NCBI GenBank assembly: GCA_002375495.1
Contig: DFLU01000012.1
Span: forward strand, 124,001-188,000
Source: Flavobacteriaceae bacterium UBA3611
GTDB taxonomy: Bacteria; Bacteroidota; Bacteroidia; Flavobacteriales; Flavobacteriaceae
Length of the DNA: 64,000 bases
Reading direction: 5' to 3'
The translations under genes and the position numbers were made by a program. Within the stretch, counting starts at the first letter, position 1; each line of letters starts with the position of its first letter. Of the stretch, positions 50,829 through 60,008 are shown piece after piece. The notes under the pieces are model-generated. The model saw nothing but the letters and a program-made list of their open reading frames with translations, was not told the origin of the DNA and ran no database searches.

Positions 50829-52025
50829 TTACAGGTTTACAATACCAAACACCGTAGACATAGGCGACTCTATGGAAATTTCGTTTCTGGTATTACTAGC
50901 GGGGTCAATAATATAAATGCTTGTGTTCGTTGCTAAAAAAATCCTGTCTGTGCTGAAAGAAAACATTACCGGGCTTTCAATGTATTCTTGTGGTATGTCA
51001 GTATAGAGTATCTCTGTACCTTCCAAGGTGTTTTCATCTAAAACGACAATCGTGTTGTTCACGTTATCAATAGTCACCAAGCGATCGTCTGGCGACCGGG
51101 TTAGTTGTGAAAAAGTATTGGAATAAGGGATAAGTTCGCTATTTAAAGTATCTGTATTGAACTTCCAAACAAATATTCCAGATTGACCTGTAACAGTAGC
51201 TTGATGATATAAGGTTTGGGTAGCTTCTATAAATACTGGGTACGGACTGAGATTATAACCTTCAGGATAGTCAAATAAAACATCATAACTAGAAGGTACG
51301 GCCACGTTAGATTTATACAATCGGCGAATCTGAGCACCATTATAATCTTCATACGAAAAAGTACCGAACAATTGTCCATTAGACGAACTACCATAGGTAT
51401 GAAAAATGTAGCCAGAATCGTACGGCTCACTTGTTTCAGTTCGGTAGTTATAATAGTAATAATAGACGTCGAAACCTTGCCCAACGGGAACTTGTTCACT
51501 CCAAACGGTAGCCCCAGCCGGGTCTGTGTATGTTCTTTTTATTCCAGTGCTGTTGGTTATACCGCTATTAGGAGTAATAATAACGTTCATATTTGAAGCA
51601 GCGTCTCGACCAAAAATCCGTGCATTCTCAACAATAACCTCAATAGATCCAACCTCAACATCAAAGGTGTCGTGCTGTACTTTGATAATGCCTCCTGCTT
51701 CGCCATTTGGGATTACGGCTTCCAATTTGGTTTCAGAAACTGTTACGCGCGGCGAGACTATATCGTTGAAGGTTACAATGTATTCGGTATTCAAATCGAT
51801 AGAATCTCCAACAATCGTTACGGTTTCACCGGTATAGGCTTGTGTAGGGGAAAAACTTGTGACTACAAATGCGGTGGGTTCAGGGTCGCCCTGTTGTCCT
51901 CCTCCAGAATCATCTGTTGGGTCTTCCATTTCATCTTGTTGTTGTACTTGAGAGTCTTCTGAGCTACAGGCGAATACAAGAAAGCAACATATTAATACAA
52001 AATGTTTCAACGAAAATTGTTTCAT
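50829..52025 (-). CDS. IPT/TIG-domain surface lipoprotein, 2
   Basis: 398 aa. Lipoprotein signal FVLICCFLVFACSSED, then an Asp/Gly/Gln-rich spacer (DEMEDPTDDSGGGQQGDPEP), typical of surface-exposed lipoproteins, then IPT/TIG domain (FVVTSFSPTQAYTGETVTIV, TVSETKLEAVIPNGEAGGII) and a propeller-like C-terminal half (QLTRSPDDRLVTIDNVNNTI, VMFSFSTDRIFLATNTSIYI). The ATG overlaps the stop of the LRR-like gene (ATGA), so the two are translationally coupled. Function unknown. Confidence 0.78.
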   Translation of the reverse strand: MKQFSLKHFVLICCFLVFACSSEDSQVQQQDEMEDPTDDSGGGQQGDPEPTAFVVTSFSPTQAYTGETVTIVGDSIDLNTEYIVTFNDIVSPRVTVSETKLEAVIPNGEAGGIIKVQHDTFDVEVGSIEVIVENARIFGRDAASNMNVIITPNSGITNSTGIKRTYTDPAGATVWSEQVPVGQGFDVYYYYYNYRTETSEPYDSGYIFHTYGSSSNGQLFGTFSYEDYNGAQIRRLYKSNVAVPSSYDVLFDYPEGYNLSPYPVFIEATQTLYHQATVTGQSGIFVWKFNTDTLNSELIPYSNTFSQLTRSPDDRLVTIDNVNNTIVVLDENTLEGTEILYTDIPQEYIESPVMFSFSTDRIFLATNTSIYIIDPASNTRNEISIESPMSTVFGIVNL

Positions 52026-54016
52026 TTTTTTATAAACTTTTTAGCAAGCACTTTACCATCTGCATATATCTTTACAAAGTAAGTTCCACTTTGTAAGTTA
52101 GAAACATTAACTACTGAGATGTTGGATGTAGCGTACACCCGTCGGCCGTAAATATCATATATTTCTAACGTCCCCGATTCTACCCCCTCAATGAAAAGCT
52201 CTTCTTCAACGGGATTCGGATACATGGTTATCTCTGAAATATCATCATCAGTTACGCCCAAAACAAACCCACAGCTCTCTGCTACTTCAATCGCGTTTGC
52301 ACAACCTAGCGCATTGTTTTCAATATGGTGTAAATTATAGCTTTGGTTTACTTGTAAAAATTCACAAACGCTCTGTACGTTGCAAACCGAAAGATTCGGG
52401 TTGTTCTCAAAAGATACACTAAAGAAAGATGTTGGATCTAGGTTGTCTAAACCAGATGCCGAACTAAGTATAGCATTTCCATCAACTTGAAGATAGCCAT
52501 TTGGTGAATACCCTAATCGTGTGAGGTTGGTAAACCCTTCTAAGTTTTCAAGGTTTGGGTTATCTTTAATGTCAAGAGAACCGTTTAAGTTATCAATACT
52601 GCTAAAGACATCCACATCAGTAATGTTCAGGCCCACAAGTGAAAGTCCCCCTCCCACGTTAATTAACTGGGAAAAGTCATTTAGGTTTGAAATGGGCAAG
52701 TTTTCGAGGTGTAAAGTTCTAACAGATGTTATATTTCGTACTCCGGCAACAGATGACAATAATGGGTTATCTATTAATTTTAAATCATATAAAGTTGTTT
52801 GATTCTCTAAAAAATCAATATTCTGCAACTGGGTATTTTGTATTAAAATATGCCCAATTTGGTCTTCTAGAACTGGTAACTGGGCAATACTTGCTAATGA
52901 TGGTAAATCGTATAGGTAAAAATTTCTTCCAACAGCATCTAGACTATTGAACCCAATAATTTCAACCAAATTTGGACTTCCAGATACTTCAAAATCGTCT
53001 TCTATATCTTCTAAATCCTCAAATGCGTCAAATTCGGTTAAACTACTATTGTTTGATATCTCCAGACTTTTCACATTATCTAGATTAGCAAAACCCACAA
53101 TGCCCTGCAATTGAGGGTTGTTTGAAATTAACAAGCTCTCTCCAACACTTGAGAGTATATCGAAACGAGGTAGGCTCAACAAATTATCGTTATTGGTGAT
53201 TGTGAAATTTTCAGTCACAGAGAAATTGCTATCGAAACCATTAACCGTTGTTAAAGAAGGGTTTCCGGAAATCTCAAAATTTCTTCCCACCTTAAAAAAG
53301 CTTTGTCCAGCCGATATGGATTGGAGCGTTTGATTATCTTTAATTGAAAAATATTGTTCTATACGAACTAAATTCGAAAAAGCATCTATGCTTTGTAGTT
53401 GGTTGTTATTGGAAATTTCAATGCTCTTATTTACAGTAATCAAGCTTTGAAAAGAAGGTAAATTTATTAGTCCGTTATTTTTAAATTTTAGCTCGCACAC
53501 TTCTTTTAGAGAATTGAAGCCTGAAATAGTTACTAAATTAGGGTTGTTTAAAATTTCTAACCCCTCGCATTGGCTATAGACACCTATTTCTTCTATATTA
53601 TTAAATCCTGATATGGTGGTGAGGCTCTGATTGGATGCTATGTAAATACCACTAGTTACTTCGGGATATGTAGGAGAACAAGAAATCCTTTCCAAACTGT
53701 TATTATTTACAATTCGTAATTGTAATAAAACCTCAAGATTTTCTAGGAGACCATCTACATTTACCAAACTCGGACAATTTTCTATTTGAAGACTCCACAC
53801 CATTTCAAGCTGTGACAACCCATCAAGGTTTGTGATATTATTTCCTTCGATCTTTAGCGAAGCAGGGAGTTCGGTACAATTTGGATAATTGGATGAAAAA
53901 TTGTCTATTTCCTGTTGGGTCGAGAGCACAAGTAAGCTCGTCGGGCAGTCCTGTGCCAATCCTACGCTACTGCAGAGTAATAGAACTCCAAAAAAATAAA
54001 TTTTAAATAGTTTCAT
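52022..54016 (-). CDS. Secreted LRR/L-domain-like repeat protein with T9SS sorting domain
   Basis: 664 aa. Signal peptide MKLFKIYFFGVLLLCSSVGLAQ (start chosen for this). About 20 irregular repeats of roughly 22-25 residues with N-x-x-L and I-x-G/F patterns (SLQIENCPSLVNVDGLLENL, LEILNNPNLVTISGFNSLKE, LLISNNPQLQGIVGFANLDN) resemble receptor L-domains or LRRs, giving a solenoid. The type A T9SS domain is at the end (MYPNPVEEELFIEG, LEIYDIYGRRVYATSN, LQSGTYFVKIYADGKVLAKK). It begins inside the last codons of the polymerase gene upstream. Likely a surface adhesin or receptor, or glycan partner. Confidence 0.85.
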   Translation of the reverse strand: MKLFKIYFFGVLLLCSSVGLAQDCPTSLLVLSTQQEIDNFSSNYPNCTELPASLKIEGNNITNLDGLSQLEMVWSLQIENCPSLVNVDGLLENLEVLLQLRIVNNNSLERISCSPTYPEVTSGIYIASNQSLTTISGFNNIEEIGVYSQCEGLEILNNPNLVTISGFNSLKEVCELKFKNNGLINLPSFQSLITVNKSIEISNNNQLQSIDAFSNLVRIEQYFSIKDNQTLQSISAGQSFFKVGRNFEISGNPSLTTVNGFDSNFSVTENFTITNNDNLLSLPRFDILSSVGESLLISNNPQLQGIVGFANLDNVKSLEISNNSSLTEFDAFEDLEDIEDDFEVSGSPNLVEIIGFNSLDAVGRNFYLYDLPSLASIAQLPVLEDQIGHILIQNTQLQNIDFLENQTTLYDLKLIDNPLLSSVAGVRNITSVRTLHLENLPISNLNDFSQLINVGGGLSLVGLNITDVDVFSSIDNLNGSLDIKDNPNLENLEGFTNLTRLGYSPNGYLQVDGNAILSSASGLDNLDPTSFFSVSFENNPNLSVCNVQSVCEFLQVNQSYNLHHIENNALGCANAIEVAESCGFVLGVTDDDISEITMYPNPVEEELFIEGVESGTLEIYDIYGRRVYATSNISVVNVSNLQSGTYFVKIYADGKVLAKKFIKK

Positions 54017-55190
54017 AGTAATCATTTCTTGTTTCAAAATACCCTTTTATCAACACCAAATAAAACGCCATCATGGTTTCGTAAAAGAAGTTGGCGCTAA
54101 ATGCCATCAGTATAAAGGTGCCTATCAAAAAGATAGTTGTAACGGTATTTATTTTAAAAGTTACGAATAATTTCCAAAATATAAAGAAATAGACGGCTGT
54201 TCCTAGTATTCCGAAGAAATACAAAAGGTCCAACACCCCAAATTGGCTGCGGTAGTGCATATCGTATCCGCCGCCAAATAAGTAATTGCGCCAGGTCCAT
54301 TTTTCTTGTACTAATGGTAAGAGTTCTTCCAGCAAATGCTGGTCGCGCAAAGAGACCATCGCAGAGAATAATCCGCGTTCTTGATACACCGCGTTCAATG
54401 CATCCGACTTCGACATTGCCCAGACTAAAATATCGGTAAAGAACAGAATACTTAATACAGCCACACAAGTGATTAATAACCAGTGCCACTTGTTTTTGTA
54501 CCCTTTTTTGAGTATCCAAATATACATGGCGATAAAAACGATGCCCAAAAACATCGCTTTGGTGCCTAATAGCAACGAAGCAAGAAACACGATGACGAAG
54601 GCCATCCATTTGTTCTTTTTCAGTAGAAAGCATTCCGTAGCATAGTAAAATAGTGCAATCCAATAAATATAAGTGCCCGCGCCAGAACGTAAGATGAGGC
54701 CGTTAACCCCAAACCTTTTTCCGTAGCCGTAATAGGTGTTGAATAGGTTGAGCTCAAAAATAAAACCGACAAAAATTAGTATGGAGTTTACAATCATAAA
54801 CACCTCAAAAACCTTAAAAAAGAAGGGGTAATATTTCTTTACATCGGTAATGGTGGTGACATAAATCAAAGCTAAAATTACATAGAGGTACCTATCTAGA
54901 AACAAAGCGTTCTTTTTCAGCAAATCGAATGGAACCCAACCCAATTGACCCAGCATAAATATGACAGTTAACAGCACAACAGGCCACAATTTCAGTAGGC
55001 TGTTTCGGGCAATTTGTATCACAAAAAACACTTGTAGCAATAGCTTTAACGCTGCCGAAATCTTAAAGAAGTGCCAGTACTCTTTTAAGCATATTTTGTA
55101 GATAAATTCGGTAACCACTAATAGTACAAACAAAAGTACCAACGGGTTCCCCAGCACCTTTTTACTTATGTTCACTATTCTTGCTATCAT
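54003..55190 (-). CDS. O-antigen polymerase/ligase-like membrane protein, 2
   Basis: 395 aa from ATG 55188-55190 (an ATG at 55232 would overlap the previous gene more). About 11 helices (PLVLLFVLLVVTEFIYKICL, MAFVIVFLASLLLGTKAMFL). The Wzy_C-type loop is poorly conserved but the TM pattern, long loop (SALNAVYQERGLFSAMVSLR, LFGGGYDMHYRSQFGVLDLL) and gene setting fit. It overlaps its upstream neighbour by 29 bases and the LRR gene by 14. Confidence 0.7.
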   Translation of the reverse strand: MIARIVNISKKVLGNPLVLLFVLLVVTEFIYKICLKEYWHFFKISAALKLLLQVFFVIQIARNSLLKLWPVVLLTVIFMLGQLGWVPFDLLKKNALFLDRYLYVILALIYVTTITDVKKYYPFFFKVFEVFMIVNSILIFVGFIFELNLFNTYYGYGKRFGVNGLILRSGAGTYIYWIALFYYATECFLLKKNKWMAFVIVFLASLLLGTKAMFLGIVFIAMYIWILKKGYKNKWHWLLITCVAVLSILFFTDILVWAMSKSDALNAVYQERGLFSAMVSLRDQHLLEELLPLVQEKWTWRNYLFGGGYDMHYRSQFGVLDLLYFFGILGTAVYFFIFWKLFVTFKINTVTTIFLIGTFILMAFSANFFYETMMAFYLVLIKGYFETRNDYYETI

Positions 55191-56925
55191 ACCATATAAA
55201 AAATGAATACCACACGCTAAACAATACCACACCCGATTGTCTCGAAAGATACGATTCTACCAGCATGGCTACGCACATATATAGTGCAAACAGCGTGGCT
55301 TTGGGGTAACGTACCGCCAAGGGGGTTCCTAAAACTATTAAAAATAGTACCACCACCAACACTCCGTACCCCAATAAAAACTCTAAGTATTGGTTGTGCG
55401 CGTTGTAACGCCTGTATTTTATCTGCGAGTCTACATCAATCCGGTTTGCCAATGCAGTACGTATATTATGGAGTCCGATACCCGTTGCCCAATTTTCTTT
55501 GCCTATTGCTATCGCTTGTTGCCACAAGGCTGGTCTTGCATCTAGTTTTTGGTCTTCATTGGTGAAGAGGGTATTTTTTATATTTTCTTGTAGTGCTTGA
55601 GATTGTGAAACCCAGATGATGCCTCCTACGAGCAACACGGCACCTATTGAAATGTAATAGGTTCTTATTTTCTTCGGAAATTTTAGTACGGTGAGAACTG
55701 ATAGTAGTACCAAGCCCATCAACAATGGGAGTCTTGCCTGTGACAAATACATAAACACAAAGGCAAACACTGTAAACGCAAACATGCCCCAGGTGGGTCT
55801 CTTTCGAGCATATTGAAAAAGTAAGGCTGCAATGACAAATCCGGCCAAATAACTGGAGTGCCAATACTGTTCTACCGTTTCAAAGAAGAAATCCCCAAAA
55901 TTATACGTAGTAGTTAGTTGAAAGTATCTGGAAACAATGGCGATACTAAGCAAGATGAGATACGAAAAAACAGTGATTTTAAAAACCTCCATACAGGCTG
56001 AAAGCTCATTTTTCGTGATCCCTACAAACACAAATGGTGCTAGTATAAAATAGATATAATCTCCAAAGTCAGTACCAAAGCGAGTAGAATGCGCAACAAG
56101 GTTTACCAACGTAATTGCAAAGAATAGCACAAAGAGTGGGATAAATTTTCGAAGGGGTTTTAGGTTAAAGTCACTACGCTTTGTCACAAAATGAACAATG
56201 GCTAACGCTACAGAGACTGCCATTAACACATGTGAGATGATGAGCCAAAAAGGTAAAAGCACCATCCATAGGTAGAGTAAATACATTCTAGCCTTGTAGA
56301 TGAAGGGACCTTCAATCTTTAATTCTATTACAAACGTCCTGATTTTCTCAGTGTAGATTTTTCCGAAGAGAATAAAGACTAATAAAAGCCCGAGTGAAAT
56401 TGCCCAATGAAGAGGTGTAAACTTTTTTGTACGGCCCAACTTTTCAAATTCCAAAACATCTAACATCAACCAGCCGTTTGCATCACGGGTGGAAGTTGCC
56501 GATACTGATTCATTGTTAATAGTCGGAGTGATATTCTCACTAGAGTATGCTATAAGTTTATTTAGGTCATCAAAATACCATGTTGTGTCTCCTGCGGAAA
56601 TCTGAATATCTGAAATTCCGAAAGTGCCGCGATCACTCCAGCTGTAATAACATCCTAAAAATTGCAAGCCATTTGGGGTATCAATTTCGGTTGTAATAGT
56701 TTTAGGAATACCGGGAAGAACCTGAACCGATTTGGTTCTAAGTTGATCTTCGCTATGTTTTGGCGTATAAACAAACCATGTGAAGGTTTCAAAGTTTGAT
56801 GAAGCTGTGTATTGAACTGTTATTGGCTTGTATTCCTTTTGATACAAGAAAAAGGCATGGAATACATTCAGCAATAGAACGGCCAACAGGCTATATCCTA
56901 TACTACGGCTCCATTTGCTTCCCAT
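55162..56925 (-). CDS. O-antigen ligase-like protein with N-terminal extracytoplasmic beta-domain, 3
   Basis: 587 aa, about 150 residues longer than usual. One helix at about 8-27 (SIGYSLLAVLLLNVFHAFFL), then an extracytoplasmic domain of some 140 residues rich in beta strands and Trp (FETFTWFVYTPKHSEDQL, FLGCYYSWSDRGTFGISDIQ, TTWYFDDLNKLIAYSS), then a Wzy_C-type ligase core with the loop IKYRRYNAHNQYLEFLLGYG. The extra domain could bind glycan. It starts 5 bases after the acyltransferase stop. Confidence 0.8.
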   Translation of the reverse strand: MGSKWSRSIGYSLLAVLLLNVFHAFFLYQKEYKPITVQYTASSNFETFTWFVYTPKHSEDQLRTKSVQVLPGIPKTITTEIDTPNGLQFLGCYYSWSDRGTFGISDIQISAGDTTWYFDDLNKLIAYSSENITPTINNESVSATSTRDANGWLMLDVLEFEKLGRTKKFTPLHWAISLGLLLVFILFGKIYTEKIRTFVIELKIEGPFIYKARMYLLYLWMVLLPFWLIISHVLMAVSVALAIVHFVTKRSDFNLKPLRKFIPLFVLFFAITLVNLVAHSTRFGTDFGDYIYFILAPFVFVGITKNELSACMEVFKITVFSYLILLSIAIVSRYFQLTTTYNFGDFFFETVEQYWHSSYLAGFVIAALLFQYARKRPTWGMFAFTVFAFVFMYLSQARLPLLMGLVLLSVLTVLKFPKKIRTYYISIGAVLLVGGIIWVSQSQALQENIKNTLFTNEDQKLDARPALWQQAIAIGKENWATGIGLHNIRTALANRIDVDSQIKYRRYNAHNQYLEFLLGYGVLVVVLFLIVLGTPLAVRYPKATLFALYMCVAMLVESYLSRQSGVVLFSVWYSFFIWYDSKNSEHK

Positions 56926-56930
56926 GTTGA

Positions 56931-57446
56931 TTATGTTCTTTTTCTAATTTCCTTTGCCGGTATACCCCCTACAATGGTAAATGGTGCTACATTTTTAGTC
57001 ACTACTGCATTGGCCCCCACAATAGAACCTTCGCCCACAGTAATTCCTGGGAGCACCACTACATTTCGTCCCAACCACACATTGTTTTCAATAGTTACTG
57101 GTTTTGTGTCTGTGTCGCCCGCCAGTACCATGGGGATGTCTGTACGTGTATGTTCATGGGTATTGGTGTAAATAGCCACATAGGGTGCCATCATTACGTG
57201 GTTGCCCACAGTAATCTTTCCTTGCAGAAAAACATGTTCGTTAATACGAGCATACGTCCCGATTTTAAGCTGCCTTGCATCAGAAATATATATTCCGTTT
57301 TCAAATTTTGAATTGGAATCGTTGGGCATCAACTTTAAAACCTTTGCCATATACCACCTTCGTACACTGTTAAAACCACTCCACAGTCTTGAGTGTGGAA
57401 GTTTCTGAATGAACAAGTAATAAATAACCAGTTTAAGCTTATGCAT
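56931..57446 (-). CDS. Hexapeptide-repeat acyltransferase (WcaF/LacA-like)
   Basis: 171 aa from ATG 57444-57446. Left-handed beta-helix repeats: IKTYARINEHVFLQGKITV-type turns (KIGTYARINEHVFLQGKI, VGNHVMMAPYVAIYTNTHEH, VTIENNVWLGRNVVVLPGI, VGEGSIVGANAVVTKNVAP). The catalytic His is likely in NTHEHTRTD. It would O-acetylate a glycan residue with acetyl-CoA. The frame overlaps the next upstream gene's stop by 8 bases. Confidence 0.88.
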   Translation of the reverse strand: MHKLKLVIYYLFIQKLPHSRLWSGFNSVRRWYMAKVLKLMPNDSNSKFENGIYISDARQLKIGTYARINEHVFLQGKITVGNHVMMAPYVAIYTNTHEHTRTDIPMVLAGDTDTKPVTIENNVWLGRNVVVLPGITVGEGSIVGANAVVTKNVAPFTIVGGIPAKEIRKRT

Positions 57447-58680
57447 ACCAATTTCTGAATTTAAATAGCGAGACATGCGCAATGATCATTCCTACAAACA
57501 TCATGATCATAAACCCAAAGTTGTTCAGGAACATGGGGGTGAACATGCCCAGCGCAACTGTAAACAATAGCAAAAAGTTTTTTACGAATCTGCTCGGGCC
57601 ATTGCGTTCTATCGTCTTTGCCTCGAACAATTTATAGATAAAAAAGAACAGTATAAAGATTCCTATTCCTATTTCAGTAAAAAGTGTGAACAAGAACGCA
57701 TCATAAATAGGCCCGTTGCCGCCCAAGACCTTCCACCCAAGCATATCTTGCCCAACATTGTATCGGTCGTAAATGTCGGTCATCCAAAGTGACACCCTTG
57801 ATCCAAAGGTTCCTGGGCCAGAACCGAAGGGAAAATGGTCTATATAAATTTCGGAGGCTTTCCGAACAATTTTCCACCGTATATAATCTTTATCTAAAGC
57901 AACGGCGTTGGCTTTTCCGAAGAATGCAATATAATACACCACCAAACCTGCAAAAACGGTTGTAAAAAAGATAAGTCGCTTTAACCAACGGTTCAACAAA
58001 TTTTTAGATGGGTAAGGGAAAAATACAAGGAAGACAAACATGAAGAATACTTCTTTCCTTGAAAAACTAAGCACGCCCAATACAATAGCGAGAATCAGAT
58101 TAAAAACATGCCTTTTCTGAATGGTTTCTTTTAAAGCATAATGACAATAATGCCAAATGGCTACAAAAAGGGTGATAAAAATGGCCAGGCTGGGGCCGGA
58201 CCCAAAAAAAGAAATCAAATAAAAATAGCCTATTCCCCTTCTTACACTGTGTACGCCCATATAATTTCTGAAAACCGTATGGTTATAGGCCTCATACAGT
58301 GCTATAATGGCAATTACATATACAAATACCGCCATAATTCTTTTAAACGAAATCATGGTTTTTCTTTTTGCCTCTTCGGAAAGCGTCATGAAATAGAAAA
58401 AGTAAAAGAAAAACTGACTGTAAATCACCACCTGAAAAAACCCTAGCGGATAAATACCCCGGTACAAAACCAATAATGAACAATAGCCAATAAAACCGAA
58501 CATGAGCAACGCAAGACTGTTCAATTTTTTTCTGTGCAGCAATACCACCATAAAGGCCACAAAAACGGAAATACTTAACAATTCGTTGAAAACGTTAATA
58601 CTCCATCCGGCTTTTTTAGCCAATTTGTCGATAAACGGCTGTAAAATGAGTAGTATAAAAAGTAAATTCCTTAGATGCAT
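57439..58680 (-). CDS. O-antigen polymerase/ligase-like membrane protein, 4
   Basis: 413 aa, about 11 predicted helices (LLFILLILQPFIDKLAKKAG, LVVYYIAFFGKANAVALDKD). The long periplasmic loop has IYIDHFPFGSGPGTFGSRVS and YDAFLFTLFTEIGIGIFILF, which is Wzy_C-like. It starts inside the last codons of the GT-like gene (10-base overlap). Ligase or polymerase role cannot be told apart by sequence. Confidence 0.75.
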   Translation of the reverse strand: MHLRNLLFILLILQPFIDKLAKKAGWSINVFNELLSISVFVAFMVVLLHRKKLNSLALLMFGFIGYCSLLVLYRGIYPLGFFQVVIYSQFFFYFFYFMTLSEEAKRKTMISFKRIMAVFVYVIAIIALYEAYNHTVFRNYMGVHSVRRGIGYFYLISFFGSGPSLAIFITLFVAIWHYCHYALKETIQKRHVFNLILAIVLGVLSFSRKEVFFMFVFLVFFPYPSKNLLNRWLKRLIFFTTVFAGLVVYYIAFFGKANAVALDKDYIRWKIVRKASEIYIDHFPFGSGPGTFGSRVSLWMTDIYDRYNVGQDMLGWKVLGGNGPIYDAFLFTLFTEIGIGIFILFFFIYKLFEAKTIERNGPSRFVKNFLLLFTVALGMFTPMFLNNFGFMIMMFVGMIIAHVSLFKFRNWYA

Positions 58681-60008
58681 AGCGCAGCTTTTTCTACATT
58701 ATCGAAATAATTTTCGACAAAATAGGGTGTTTTAAAGGTGCCACCCTTCGCTAAATGTACTTCAGAAAGCGGTTCACCGTCCTTAATAATTGCAATATCT
58801 GAATTTTTTAAATCAAAGTATTTGTAAGGCAAATCATCAATATTGAATAAAATCGGACTCGCACCCAAATAAATTCCCTCAACTACTGTGGTTGAAAAAA
58901 TAGTGATGTTGTAATCGCACGCCTTAAGCACATCGTATGTAGAAAGTTCTGGCAATATCAATACATTGTTTGCTTTAGTGTAGAGTTCAAATGTGGTGTT
59001 TGGTTGCTTTGGACGGACAATAAATAGCCAGGTCGGATTCGTTTCCGCTTGACTTTTTACCCATTCTAGTATGGTTTCATCTTTTATAGCTTGTAGGGTC
59101 ACACAAAATAATTTTGCGTAGTTTTCTTTAAAGGCTGCCAATTGTTGCGGCAACGTTCTTTGTTTTACCAAATCGAGTTGTAGGCTCCCTACAGGAATTA
59201 TGGATTGGCTATTGAAGATGAGGGACGATTGTTCTTCTAATTTTTCAGAAGCACCAAAGCTTATGAGATAATCGGGGTAGAACGTGGGGAATTTTTTTTG
59301 GGCATGGTAAAAAGGATGGGTGTGGCCTATATACCCATGTTGTGCCTCATATACAGGGATTGAAAGCTCCTTTGCCGCCATGACCTCACCTACCTTTGTA
59401 AAACTGCTCAGTACAAAAACGGCTTTTGGTTGTGCCTTTTTGAACAGTGACCTGTATGCCTTGTAAATCCCCAACTTCGCCTTTAGTTCTTTTTTGACGT
59501 TTAGCTGAATGCCGTGTTCTTCCAAAATCTGCGAAAGTAACTCCTCATTTCTTATGGTAACTTTTGTAAATGTTGTATGAAATCCTGCCCATAATTTCAT
59601 GGGAAGGTCTGAGACCACATTTTTTGAATGCACCTCACTTTTTGGTAAGTGGTGATCTATAGCCCATTCTATAAACAAACTTTTGTCAGCATTCAGCGCA
59701 TCTGCCCATGCATCGTAATAAATGTCGAACATCTTATCTCCAAGCTCGGTACGTTTGTCTGTATTATTGAAAAAGATATATTCAAACCGTGAAAGCCTGA
59801 ACAAGTTGCCGATTCCGTAGAAAAAATTTTTAAACAATTGCAACTTGCTACGTGTGCGGAGTTTATTGCTATACTGAACCTTTTTTTGCATGGTCTTGAA
59901 ATAGACCGCTTGTCTAATTAATGGCCATACTGGAGTACCGTCTGTAGTTACGATAGTCCCTACATCATACGTGCTTTCAATAAGTTCCAGTACATTTTTA
60001 GTGGCCAT
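58671..60008 (-). CDS. Unassigned GT-B-like surface glycan protein
   Basis: 445 aa from ATG 60006-60008 (an ATG at 60068 would run far into the flippase gene). No signal peptide. N-terminal half is helical and charged; the C-terminal half has a GT-B-like pattern: AVFVLSSFTKVGEVMAAKEL, VYEAQHGYIGHTHPFYHAQK, LFCVTLQAIKDETILEWV, WLFIVRPKQPNTTFEL, YNITIFSTTVVEGIYLGASP. The HG-x(3)-H and TT-x-x-EG motifs recall capsule glycosyltransferases. I cannot name the family. It overlaps both neighbours by about 10 bases. Confidence 0.68.
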   Translation of the reverse strand: MATKNVLELIESTYDVGTIVTTDGTPVWPLIRQAVYFKTMQKKVQYSNKLRTRSKLQLFKNFFYGIGNLFRLSRFEYIFFNNTDKRTELGDKMFDIYYDAWADALNADKSLFIEWAIDHHLPKSEVHSKNVVSDLPMKLWAGFHTTFTKVTIRNEELLSQILEEHGIQLNVKKELKAKLGIYKAYRSLFKKAQPKAVFVLSSFTKVGEVMAAKELSIPVYEAQHGYIGHTHPFYHAQKKFPTFYPDYLISFGASEKLEEQSSLIFNSQSIIPVGSLQLDLVKQRTLPQQLAAFKENYAKLFCVTLQAIKDETILEWVKSQAETNPTWLFIVRPKQPNTTFELYTKANNVLILPELSTYDVLKACDYNITIFSTTVVEGIYLGASPILFNIDDLPYKYFDLKNSDIAIIKDGEPLSEVHLAKGGTFKTPYFVENYFDNVEKAALCI

